A DNA stretch of 18,838 nt from CAZEVY01 sp964515555. GTDB taxonomy: Bacteria; Acidobacteriota; Terriglobia; Bryobacterales; Bryobacteraceae. Positions 8,044 to 15,056 of the stretch are shown piece by piece (positions within the stretch are counted from its first letter, which is position 1; every line of letters begins with the position of its first letter). The notes under the pieces are model-generated. The model was given only the letters and a program-made list of their open reading frames with translations. It did not search any database and had not been told where the DNA came from. The translations under genes were made by a program, and so were the position numbers. The stretch lies in assembly GCA_964515555.1 (NCBI GenBank), contig CAZEVY010000107.1:1-18838 (forward strand). Direction: 5' to 3'.

Positions 8044-8639
8044 CGCGGCTCGGCATCCTGCTCTCCGGGCGCGGGTCGAACTTCGAGGCTATCGCCGACC
8101 GCTGCGACGACGGCCGCATTCCGGCGCGCATCGCCGTGGTGGTCTCGAATCGTCCACAGGCGCCGGGCCTGGAGATCGCGCGCCGCCGCGGACTCGACGC
8201 TGTCGCAATTCCCTCGAAGGGTCTCGACCGCGAAGTTTACGACCGCATGGTGATCGAGGAGCTGCGCAAGCATCGGGTCGACCTGGTCTGCCTGGCCGGC
8301 TTTATGCGCCTGCTCAGCGCGACTTTCGTGCGCGAGTTTCCCATGCGCATCCTCAACATCCACCCCTCGCTGCTGCCCGCGTTTCCCGGACTCGACGCAC
8401 AACACCAGGCCGTGGAACATGGCGTGCGCGTCAGCGGCTGCACCGTGCATTTCGTCGACGAGCATCTCGACCACGGCCCCATCGTCCTGCAAGCGCCCGT
8501 GCCCGTCCTCGATTCCGACACCGCCGACACGCTCGCGGCGCGCATCCTGGCGGAGGAACACAAGCTCTACGGCGAGGCGATCGCGCTGGTGCTTTCGGGC
8601 AAGTGGCGGCTGGATGGCCGGCGCGTGGTGGCGGCCTGA
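8040..8639 (+). CDS. purN: phosphoribosylglycinamide formyltransferase (GAR transformylase)
   Basis: A 199-residue cytoplasmic enzyme that transfers a formyl group from 10-formyltetrahydrofolate to glycinamide ribonucleotide, the third step of purine synthesis. The N-terminal ILLSGRGSNFEAI is the phosphate-binding loop. The catalytic triad is intact and keeps the E. coli numbering: N106 and H108 in LNIHPSLLPAFPG, and D144 in VDEHLDHGPIVLQAPVPV. The chosen start gives exactly this numbering, overlaps the purM stop by four bases and has GGAG upstream; the longer open frame to the left is a shadow of purM. No other pur gene is in the window, so the remaining steps are encoded elsewhere. Confidence 0.97.
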   Translation: MTRLGILLSGRGSNFEAIADRCDDGRIPARIAVVVSNRPQAPGLEIARRRGLDAVAIPSKGLDREVYDRMVIEELRKHRVDLVCLAGFMRLLSATFVREFPMRILNIHPSLLPAFPGLDAQHQAVEHGVRVSGCTVHFVDEHLDHGPIVLQAPVPVLDSDTADTLAARILAEEHKLYGEAIALVLSGKWRLDGRRVVAA

Positions 8640-8666
8640 TCCGGTCGCCGGCGCCGGGCCGAACTG

Positions 8667-9047
8667 CTAGAAAATTCCCTGGTGCCGTTTCAGGATCTGC
8701 GGCAGATTCTGCGAGAACGCCGATCGCGCCAGCACCATGTCGCATCCCAGCTCATGCGCCTTCTGCTTGAGCTCGCCCTGCACATGCGAGAGGAAGCTGA
8801 TAATGCTGATCCCCTTGAGGGCCGCGTCGCCCTTCAGGTCTTCGATGAGCTTCAGGGCGTCGATGGCGTGGCAGTTGAGGTCGACGATGATCAGCAAGGG
8901 TTTGTGATGCGCCTTGGCGACGGCCTCGTCGTTGGTCCTGGCGTACTCCACGTCCAGTCCGGACCGCTTGGCGGCCTCGTTCAGCTTGACCGTGAAAAAC
9001 AGGTCCGTCATTACCGCAAGGACCTTCTTGCGCTCGTGCTTGGGCAT
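8667..9047 (-). CDS. stand-alone receiver-like domain protein, degenerate
   Basis: A 126-residue cytoplasmic protein with the pattern of a CheY-like receiver domain and no output domain. Strand 1 is KKVLAVMTD, with only one acidic residue (D15) where active receivers usually have two. Strand 3 is LLIIVDLN with a candidate phospho-acceptor D56. Strand 4 is ISIISFLSH with S84 or S87 in the Thr/Ser position. The conserved Lys of strand 5 is missing: the sequence is DMVLARSAF, with Ala/Arg there. It may be a weakly phosphorylated or phosphorylation-independent partner protein. The start at ATG 9047 gives a normal receiver length; the frame open further upstream is Arg-rich noncoding sequence. It is convergent with purN and divergent from the hydrolase, so no cognate kinase is adjacent. 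Confidence 0.75.
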   Translation of the reverse strand: MPKHERKKVLAVMTDLFFTVKLNEAAKRSGLDVEYARTNDEAVAKAHHKPLLIIVDLNCHAIDALKLIEDLKGDAALKGISIISFLSHVQGELKQKAHELGCDMVLARSAFSQNLPQILKRHQGIF

Positions 9048-9118
9048 TCGGTATTGGCCTTGAACCTGGGGCCCCCGTCCGGGATGGCGGGGACGATTCC
9101 AATTGGCGGGCACTAACC

Positions 9119-9147
9119 ATAATATAGACTCCCGCCGGAGGGAGCAA
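9119..9147 (-). promoter_or_regulatory. possible promoter for the receiver-like gene
   Basis: On the minus strand TTGCTC (9147-9142) and TATTAT (9124-9119, five of six matches to TATAAT) are 17 bases apart. This is the only AT-rich spot in the 198-base divergent region, and it lies about 70 bases before the receiver start. Confidence 0.35.
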
Positions 9148-9236
9148 CAACATTGCGCCTGCGAGCGCCGTCCGTCCGCGCCCGCCCGGCACAATCGGGG
9201 CGCCGGTTGTCTCCCGGCCCGCGTCCGGCCGATCAT

Positions 9237-9241
9237 GGAGG
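9237..9241 (+). promoter_or_regulatory. Shine-Dalgarno (GGAGG) that decides the hydrolase start
   Basis: GGAGG lies four bases before ATG 9246. It favours this start over the upstream in-frame TTG at 9153, which would add 31 Arg/Pro-rich residues unlike the family. Confidence 0.55.
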
Positions 9242-9245
9242 GCGG

Positions 9246-9992
9246 ATGGCCCTGCTCACCCGCCGCTACGGCGACTCCGGACCAGCCGTCATCGTCATTC
9301 ACGGAGGTCCCGGCGCACCCGGACACATGGCGCCGGTCGCGCGCGCACTCGCCGGCCGGTTTCGCGTCGTCGAGCCGTTCCAGAGAGGCGCCAGCGTCGC
9401 AGGACACATCGCCGGCCTGCGCGAAACCGTCGAACTCGTGGAGGGATCGAGCGCAGCGCTGGTGGGCTCGTCGTGGGGCGCGATGCTGGCCCTGGCGTTC
9501 GCGGCGGCGCACCCGGAAATGGCCGGGCCGATCGTGCTGGTCGGCTGCGGGACCTTCGAAACCGCCTCGCGCGCGAGGCTGCACGACCTGGTCGCCGAGC
9601 GCACGCCTTCGGGGCCGGTGCCGGAATCGCCCGCCGACCGCGCTCGGTGGCTGCTGCCCGCGTACTCCTACGACCTCGAGTGCGAGGACCTGGAGATCGC
9701 CGCATTCCACCAGCGCGATCACGACGAAAGCTGGGCGGACATGCTGCGTCTTCAGGCGACGGGCGTGTACCCGGCGGCGTTCGCGGCCATCCGCTCACCG
9801 GTGCTCATGCTGCACGGCGCCGCCGACCCGCACCCGGGTCGCATGATTCTGGAGAGCCTGCGCCCGCACATTCCGGCGATCGAGTACCGCGAGTGGGAAC
9901 GCTGCGGGCACTATCCGTGGCTCGAGCGGCACGCGCGCGAGAAGTTCTTCGCGGTACTGATCGATTGGCTGGCGGCGAACGTCGCCCGCTGA
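9246..9992 (+). CDS. alpha/beta hydrolase, S33/proline-iminopeptidase-like
   Basis: A 248-residue cytoplasmic hydrolase with no signal peptide. The oxyanion-hole motif HGGPG (residues 19-23) is typical of the S33 proline-iminopeptidase group. The nucleophile elbow is G74-S-S76-W-G78, with S76 as the catalytic serine. D194 (HGAADPHPG) and H222 (CGHYPWLE) fit the acid and base of the triad. The substrate cannot be read from the sequence; aminopeptidase, esterase and lactonase remain open. The lid region (about residues 105-165) is shorter than in classical prolyl aminopeptidases of about 310 residues. Its promoter should lie in the 198 bases shared with the divergent receiver gene. It ends 32 bases from the convergent M28 gene. 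Confidence 0.85.
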   Translation: MALLTRRYGDSGPAVIVIHGGPGAPGHMAPVARALAGRFRVVEPFQRGASVAGHIAGLRETVELVEGSSAALVGSSWGAMLALAFAAAHPEMAGPIVLVGCGTFETASRARLHDLVAERTPSGPVPESPADRARWLLPAYSYDLECEDLEIAAFHQRDHDESWADMLRLQATGVYPAAFAAIRSPVLMLHGAADPHPGRMILESLRPHIPAIEYREWERCGHYPWLERHAREKFFAVLIDWLAANVAR

Positions 9993-10024
9993 GCGGCACG
10001 GCCCGGCAGCCGGGAGGCGCGATC

Positions 10025-10831
10025 CTAGGGGTGTTCCTCCAGGTCCAGCAGCGCCAGGAACGCGACGATCAGGCGGTAGCTTTCGTAGTAGTCGTCCACT
10101 TTCACCGCGTCAAGGCGGTCCCGAAAGCTGTGCAGGATCGGGAGGGTATCCTGGGTCAGCGAGTGGAAATCGATGACCGGAATCTTGCGATCGCGAAACG
10201 GCGCGGCATCGGACATGCCGACCTGGTCGAAGTTGACGTAGGCGATCGGGAGCTTCAGCGACTGCGCCACGCGCGCCGCCAGCGCGACCAGCGGCTTGGC
10301 GGAAGTGCTGACGCCGACTTTCGTCGGTCCCATGCCCAGGGAATCCATGTTGACCATAGCGTGAAACCTCGCAGCCTCCTCGCGCGGAATGTCGCGCACG
10401 AAGCTCTTCGAGCCGATCAGGCCCCGCTCTTCGTCGGAGAATCCGACGAAGACGAAAGTGTGAGTCCGCGGCGCGACCCGCATACTCTCGTAGAGCGACG
10501 CCAACAGCGCCGACCCGGTCCAATCGTCGATCACTCCGTCGCCTTCTCGCACCTTGTCGTAATGCGCGCCAACCACGATGCGGTCGTCCGACTGTCCCGC
10601 AAGGACGCAGATGACGTTCGGGAGCTTCGATCCGCGAACCGGCCGGTCGCTCAGATCGGCGCAGCCGGCCTCCCGGAATTGCCCGCGCATCTCTTCGCCC
10701 CGGGCGGCGTTGTCCCTCGGCGCGGCGCCGAGCCGCTTTTCCAGAGTCTCCTTGGGAATAAGCTGAAACCGGATCGACTGCTGGGGCAATATCGCCGGGG
10801 CCGCGAGAAAAGCCAGAGCGATCCGGCGCAT
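10025..10831 (-). CDS. M28-family metallopeptidase (secreted)
   Basis: A 268-residue protein with a short export signal (MRRIALAFLAAPAILPQQ) and the metal site of M28 di-zinc aminopeptidases. Ligand candidates are H90 and D92 (VGAHYDK), D102/D103 (VIDDWTGSALL), the catalytic and ligand pair E134-E135 (GFSDEERGLIGS), D163 (VNMDSLGMG) and a C-terminal His, either H234 (LHSFRDRLD, more likely) or H223 (IDFHSL). All expected positions are filled, so it should be active. The ATG at 10831 lies 5 bases after the stop of the upstream propeller gene, so the two share a transcript. The frame open further upstream overlaps that gene and lacks a good start. The peptide substrate is unknown. Confidence 0.88.
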   Translation of the reverse strand: MRRIALAFLAAPAILPQQSIRFQLIPKETLEKRLGAAPRDNAARGEEMRGQFREAGCADLSDRPVRGSKLPNVICVLAGQSDDRIVVGAHYDKVREGDGVIDDWTGSALLASLYESMRVAPRTHTFVFVGFSDEERGLIGSKSFVRDIPREEAARFHAMVNMDSLGMGPTKVGVSTSAKPLVALAARVAQSLKLPIAYVNFDQVGMSDAAPFRDRKIPVIDFHSLTQDTLPILHSFRDRLDAVKVDDYYESYRLIVAFLALLDLEEHP

Positions 10832-10836
10832 TGCGA

Positions 10837-12231
10837 CTACTTTATCCCGAAACTGAAGAGCGCGCCACCGGTCCGGATGAGAATGCGGTCCCCGGCGATC
10901 GCCGGAGTAGCGAAGCACTCCCCTTCGAGTTCATTGGCCGCCAGCAGTTCCTGCTCCGGGCCGGGCTTGAGCACGCTCACCACGCAGGAGTGGCCGACGA
11001 TATACACCTTCCCGTCGGCGGCCACCGGCGATGTGTAGTATCGGTCCGCTACTCCGCGCAGCCGGGCTTGCTTGTGGACCGCGCCCGTCGCCGGGTCGAG
11101 CGTCGTCAGCACGCCGTTGTCGCCCAGCATGTAGAGCACACCTTGGTATAGCAGCACGGAAGGAAGCTGCGGAATCGAGCGGTGATATTTCCATTGCACC
11201 GACTCTTCCGTCATGTCGCCGCGACCGCCGGCGCGAATCGCGAGCAGTCCATTTTCGGCGGCCATAGCCGCGACGTACATTTTCCACTCGCGCGCATCCA
11301 GGTATCCGTCGTGGTTGAGGTCGAGATAGGGGAAGAACGACTTCATGCGCTGGTCGGGCGCCTCCGCCGCGGCGATGCGGGAGTCCTTGTCCTTATCGTG
11401 ATCGGCCAGGTATTTCTCGAACGGCGGCACTTCCACGTGCCGGCCGGGGTCGTTCTCGGGAAGGTTGTAGCCGTTGATATAGATGGTCTCCCCGTCGACC
11501 ACCGGCACCGACTTCATCTCCGAGGCGAGGCCCCGCACCCACCACAGCGGCTCGCCGGTCGACGCCGAGTACGCGTCGAGGCGAAACGATCCCGGCGCGA
11601 TCACCTGCAGATCGCCGTCCGCGCCTCGATACAGCACCGGCGTCGAATGGCCGCTGACAGCCTCGGGCCGCGGCGTACGCCATCGCAGGCGCCCGTCACG
11701 CGCGTCGAGCGCCAGGATGTACGAGCCCGACGTCTGGTCGCACGAGAGAATCACCTTGTCGCCCGCGACCACGGGCGACGATCCCATCCCATAAAGGTTG
11801 TCGAACGGGCCCAGCGCCGTGCGCCAGCGCTCCTTGCCCTCGACGTCGTAGGAGACGACGCCGAAGTCCGGGAAGAACACGAAGACGTTGCGGCCTTCCA
11901 CCGCCGGCGTCGGCGACGCCGGATGATTGCGCTTGTCGAGATGCTCGCGGCGCGGGCGCGGACATTCGCGCCTCCACAGCTCTTTGCCCGTGGCGCGATC
12001 GAGGCACAGCGTCAGCAGGCGGTCCTGCTCGGCGCCTGTGAGAAACACGCGGTCGCCCGCGACCACCGGCGACGAATGTCCCGGCGGGACAGCCGCTCTC
12101 CAGACGAGGTTCTTCCCCGCCCCGAACTCGACCGGCAGTCCGGCCGCGTCGCCGACGCCGGTTCCGTTGGGTCCACGGAAGCGCGGCCAGTCGGCCGCGA
12201 ATATCAGAAGGATCAGAATTGCGTGCGTCAC
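10837..12231 (-). CDS. PQQ-like beta-propeller protein with two inserted EF-hands
   Basis: A 464-residue exported protein. After a short hydrophobic leader (MTHAILILLIFAADW) come the WPRFRGPNGTG opening typical of this group and repeated PQQ-like blades (SSPVVAGDRVFL, LDRATGKELWR, SSPVVAGDKVILS, LDARDGRLRWRT, TSPVAADGKVYIV, ATPAIAGDRILI). Between blades lie two canonical calcium loops: DKDKDSRIAAAE (residues 279-290) and DLNHDGYLDARE (304-315), both with acidic or Asn residues at 1, 3, 5 and Glu at 12. There is no sign of a quinoprotein dehydrogenase active site, so a structural or binding role is more likely. The start is GTG 12231, overlapping the stop of the NHL gene as GTGA. M28 follows 5 bases downstream. 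Confidence 0.88.
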   Translation of the reverse strand: MTHAILILLIFAADWPRFRGPNGTGVGDAAGLPVEFGAGKNLVWRAAVPPGHSSPVVAGDRVFLTGAEQDRLLTLCLDRATGKELWRRECPRPRREHLDKRNHPASPTPAVEGRNVFVFFPDFGVVSYDVEGKERWRTALGPFDNLYGMGSSPVVAGDKVILSCDQTSGSYILALDARDGRLRWRTPRPEAVSGHSTPVLYRGADGDLQVIAPGSFRLDAYSASTGEPLWWVRGLASEMKSVPVVDGETIYINGYNLPENDPGRHVEVPPFEKYLADHDKDKDSRIAAAEAPDQRMKSFFPYLDLNHDGYLDAREWKMYVAAMAAENGLLAIRAGGRGDMTEESVQWKYHRSIPQLPSVLLYQGVLYMLGDNGVLTTLDPATGAVHKQARLRGVADRYYTSPVAADGKVYIVGHSCVVSVLKPGPEQELLAANELEGECFATPAIAGDRILIRTGGALFSFGIK

Positions 12232-14981
12232 CGTACCGCTATTGTGACGCCATTCTGACTCGCCGCGCCGGCGACCCGCACCGAAAGCGGCACGGACGGC
12301 GATGCGGCCGCCTGCGCCGGAATCCGAAAGTTCACCTGCATTACGCCCGTCACCACGCCCGGCGCCGCGCCCGCGTAGATCACATCGGCTCTTACGCCGC
12401 CGACGAACACCTCCACCGTCGCCACCGGCGCCGGCAGCACTTCCCCGGCGATGCGCCCGTCGACGCCTGCCGGCGTGGTGACGCCTTCGCCGGTAACGTA
12501 GACGACCGCGATAGATCCCGCCGCCGCACGATTCGCCGCGTCGTTGAATGTCCCGTCTTCGTTGACGGCGACAGCCTGTCCCGCGCCGCCCGAATATGTG
12601 AACACTCCCGGCGCCGTCGCAGCGATGGCGGCGATCCCCGAAACCGTCGTCGCGCCCTGGTATTCGACGCGCACGCGCGCCTGCGAGCGCCCCGCGACTC
12701 CGTAGGGCACGATCGCGCTGATCTGCCGCCGCGAGGTGTAGACGAGCGGCGCGGGGAGATCGTCGAAGTACACGCGCGTCGCGGCAAGCGTGGTGGAGAC
12801 GCGTCCCGAGGCGTCGAGCGCCGCGGCGGTCAGCTGCACCGGACCTGAGTCGGCTTCGGTGAAGATCGTGACGATCTGCCCGGGGGCGACGGCGCCGCCG
12901 AGAAAGCTGGCGGCGTGCATGACGTTCGGAGGGAGATTCGCCGCGGCGGTCAGACGCCGAACTCGGGCGTTCCCTGCGTCGACGAAGTACACATCGCCCG
13001 AGGCGGTGACCGCCAGTGCGCGCGGCTGCGAGACCCGTGCGTTACGCGCGTCGCCGCCGTCGCCCGAGAAGCCTTCCTCGCCCGTACCGGCGATGACCGT
13101 CGCCACGCGCTCCGGCGTGATGCGCCAGATGCGGTTCAACGTCGACGAGGCCACAAAGAGATTGCCGGGCGAATCGAAATCGAGACCCGTGAAGACCGCG
13201 CGGCCCGGATCGCCCGTCACGCCGGAGGCGGCCGGGTCGCCGAAGAAGGTCGACACGACCAGATTGCGGTCGATTCTGCGGATGACGCGATTGCCTTCGT
13301 CGGCGATGTAGATCTCGCCGGTCATCGGCGAGATGGCGACGCCCGAGGGCTGCGAGAGCCGCGCCGCCGCCGCCGGCCCGCCGTCGCCCGAGTAGCCTTC
13401 GACGCCCGTCCCCACAAGGGTAGTGACGACGCCAGTGGTCGAGATGCGGCGCAGCCGGTGATTGAAACGGTCGGCGAGGTAGATGTTTCCATCGGCGTCG
13501 GTGGCGAAGCCGCTCGACCCGTTGAACAGCGCCACCAGCGCGTTGCCGCCGTCGCCCACGTAGCCCAGCGACGATCCACCGGCGACGCGGTCGATGACGC
13601 CGTTATGAATCCTGCGGATTCCGCCGCCGTAGAAAAAGCTGATGAGGAGGTCCCCGGCAGGACCGATTCGCAGCGCGTGCGGATTCCCGACCACCGCCTG
13701 AGTCGCTGGCGCGCCGTCACCCGCGTACCCGGCGGCCCCCGTACCGGCGATCGTGCGCACCGTCCCGTCGGCGAGTGTCCGGCGGATTCGATGGTCCGCA
13801 TAGTCGGCGACGTACACGGCGCCCTGCGCGTCGACCGCAAGGCCCGTCGGATCGATCAAGGTCGCGTTGAGCGCGGGCCCGCCATCGCCCACCGCGATGG
13901 CCGGGGACCCGGCGATCACTGTGGCCGACTGCGAGGGGACCACGCGCACGACCGCTCGTCCTTGCGACGCGGCCACCAGCAGTCGGCCCGAGGCGTCGAT
14001 GGTGATGCCGCTCGGTCCCGCCAGCGCGCGCGAATGAATGCCCGATGCTATGGTTAGGATGCCTCCGGCGGGATTGATCTGGCGCACCTTACCGTACGCG
14101 TAATCGGTGAAGATGAGATTGCCCGCGCCGTCGAAGACGATGTCCTGAGGCAATCCGATGCGAGCCGCGCGCGCCGGTCCGCCGTCGCCCGAGTCGCCGA
14201 TCTGGCCGATGCCGGCGTGCGTTGAAATCACGCCGTCGGCGCCGACGCGGCGGATGCGATGGTTGAACTGGTCGGCGATAAAGAGGTTCCCGTCGCGATC
14301 GAGCGCCAGGCCCTTGGGACCGGAAAGCTGCGCCGCGCGCGCCTGTCCGCCGTCGCCCAAATAACCCGGTTGTCCCGTGCCGGCGACGGCGCGCAAGCGG
14401 CCGTCGGCTTCGATGCGCCACACGCGCGAGTCGTCCAGTGTCGAGAAGACGATTCGCCCCGAGCCTTCGACGATGATTCCCCCGACGGCGCCCAAAGCCG
14501 CTTCTGTCGCGAGCACGCTGTCGGCGGCGGTGGCGCGGCCGCCTCCTGCAATCGTCGAGATTCTGCCGTTCGCCGCAACCACGCGAATCGCGCCGTTGCC
14601 CGAGTCGCCGATGAGGAGACGTCCGTCCGGATGCGGAATCAACGCGCCCGGGAGGTTCAACCGCGCATCGGCCGCCGGGCCGCCGTCCCCCGAATACCCT
14701 CGCGCGCCGCTGCCGGCGAAGACGCGAATCGCGCCCGCGGCGTCGATGCGGAAGACGCGGTGATAGTAGAGGTCCGTGAGATAGAGATTGCCGTTGCCGT
14801 CGGCGGCGAGCGCTTCGGGTGCGACCAGGACTGCCGACGCCGCAGGCCCGCCATGACCGGAGAAGGGGAGCTGTCCGCTGCCCATCACCGTGGAGATGAT
14901 GTATCGCGACTCGGCTGGAGACTGGGCGGGCGCGGCCGGCGCGAGCAAAGCCAGCAGCGCGCCGGCAAAACGACGCCGCAT
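12228..14981 (-). CDS. secreted NHL-repeat protein with TIGR03437 C-terminal domain
   Basis: A 917-residue exported protein. The signal peptide is MRRRFAGALLALLAPAAPAQ. About 12 NHL-type units of roughly 55 residues follow (residues 40-680). Most link through a GDGGPA-type turn (as in YSGDGGPAADARL, DSGDGGPARAARIGLPQ, YSGDGGPAAAARLSQPSG) and contain GNLFIADQFNHRIRR-like strands. Twelve repeats could form two six-bladed propellers. From about residue 685 (MHAASFLGGAVAPGQIVTIF) the TIGR03437 domain runs to the end, with VPYGVAGR, VYVTGEGVTTPAGVDGRI and VNFRIPA; this domain is characteristic of Solibacter relatives. The open frame continues upstream, but translation before ATG 14981 (or GTG 14984) lacks a leader and runs antisense into the esterase gene. 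It heads a unit with the propeller and M28 genes. Ligand and partner are unknown. Confidence 0.92.
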   Translation of the reverse strand: MRRRFAGALLALLAPAAPAQSPAESRYIISTVMGSGQLPFSGHGGPAASAVLVAPEALAADGNGNLYLTDLYYHRVFRIDAAGAIRVFAGSGARGYSGDGGPAADARLNLPGALIPHPDGRLLIGDSGNGAIRVVAANGRISTIAGGGRATAADSVLATEAALGAVGGIIVEGSGRIVFSTLDDSRVWRIEADGRLRAVAGTGQPGYLGDGGQARAAQLSGPKGLALDRDGNLFIADQFNHRIRRVGADGVISTHAGIGQIGDSGDGGPARAARIGLPQDIVFDGAGNLIFTDYAYGKVRQINPAGGILTIASGIHSRALAGPSGITIDASGRLLVAASQGRAVVRVVPSQSATVIAGSPAIAVGDGGPALNATLIDPTGLAVDAQGAVYVADYADHRIRRTLADGTVRTIAGTGAAGYAGDGAPATQAVVGNPHALRIGPAGDLLISFFYGGGIRRIHNGVIDRVAGGSSLGYVGDGGNALVALFNGSSGFATDADGNIYLADRFNHRLRRISTTGVVTTLVGTGVEGYSGDGGPAAAARLSQPSGVAISPMTGEIYIADEGNRVIRRIDRNLVVSTFFGDPAASGVTGDPGRAVFTGLDFDSPGNLFVASSTLNRIWRITPERVATVIAGTGEEGFSGDGGDARNARVSQPRALAVTASGDVYFVDAGNARVRRLTAAANLPPNVMHAASFLGGAVAPGQIVTIFTEADSGPVQLTAAALDASGRVSTTLAATRVYFDDLPAPLVYTSRRQISAIVPYGVAGRSQARVRVEYQGATTVSGIAAIAATAPGVFTYSGGAGQAVAVNEDGTFNDAANRAAAGSIAVVYVTGEGVTTPAGVDGRIAGEVLPAPVATVEVFVGGVRADVIYAGAAPGVVTGVMQVNFRIPAQAAASPSVPLSVRVAGAASQNGVTIAVR
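12960..14900 (-). repeat. tandem coding repeats of about 165 bases (NHL units)
   Basis: The NHL gene contains degenerate in-frame repeats with a period near 165 bases. The same short word, CCGCCGTCGCCC on the plus strand, encoding the GDGG turn, recurs near 13048, 13380, 13545, 14178 and 14348, with variants near 13715, 13880 and 14680. Two positions in the series (around residues 158 and 320) have lost the GDGGPA turn while keeping the spacing. Confidence 0.75.
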
Positions 14982-14988
14982 CACCCAG

Positions 14989-15023
14989 CGTACCGTCCCG
15001 TCCCCGATAGACACCACGGTACG
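14989..15023. promoter_or_regulatory. 8-base inverted repeat in a divergent promoter region
   Basis: CGTACCGT (14989-14996) and its exact reverse complement ACGGTACG (15016-15023) flank a 19-base spacer in the 75 bases between the NHL gene and the esterase gene. A partly overlapping short palindrome, ACGGAGGTCCGT, follows at 15021-15032. The arrangement could be an operator for a dimeric regulator or a hairpin in either leader. Confidence 0.35.
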
Positions 15024-15056
15024 GAGGTCCGTCTTAGTCCTGGTACCCTGATACCC

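Larger units (their letters stand above)
9048..9245. other. divergent intergenic region, receiver gene versus hydrolase
   Basis: These 198 bases hold the candidate receiver promoter near 9119-9147 and the hydrolase Shine-Dalgarno near 9237. The rest is GC-rich with no recognisable gene; open frames crossing it translate to Arg/Pro-rich sequence. Confidence 0.5.

Noticed and set aside
8648..8657. CCGGCGCCGG palindrome between purN and the receiver gene as a terminator
   Set aside because: It is a loopless palindrome in very GC-rich DNA with no T tract on either strand.
10002..10014. CCCGG-CAG-CCGGG hairpin between the hydrolase and the M28 gene as a terminator
   Set aside because: The stem is only 5 bases, with no T tract on either side; expected often at this GC content.
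11182..12258. Long plus-strand open frame of 358 codons
   Set aside because: It is antisense to the PQQ-like propeller gene, whose protein has clear family motifs.
12915..14057. Long plus-strand open frame of 380 codons
   Set aside because: It is antisense to the NHL repeats and mirrors their periodicity; its composition is Arg/Asp/Gly-rich with no motif.
12960..14900. Periodic DNA repeats as a CRISPR array
   Set aside because: The repeats are degenerate, about 165 bases long, fully in frame and explained by NHL protein repeats.
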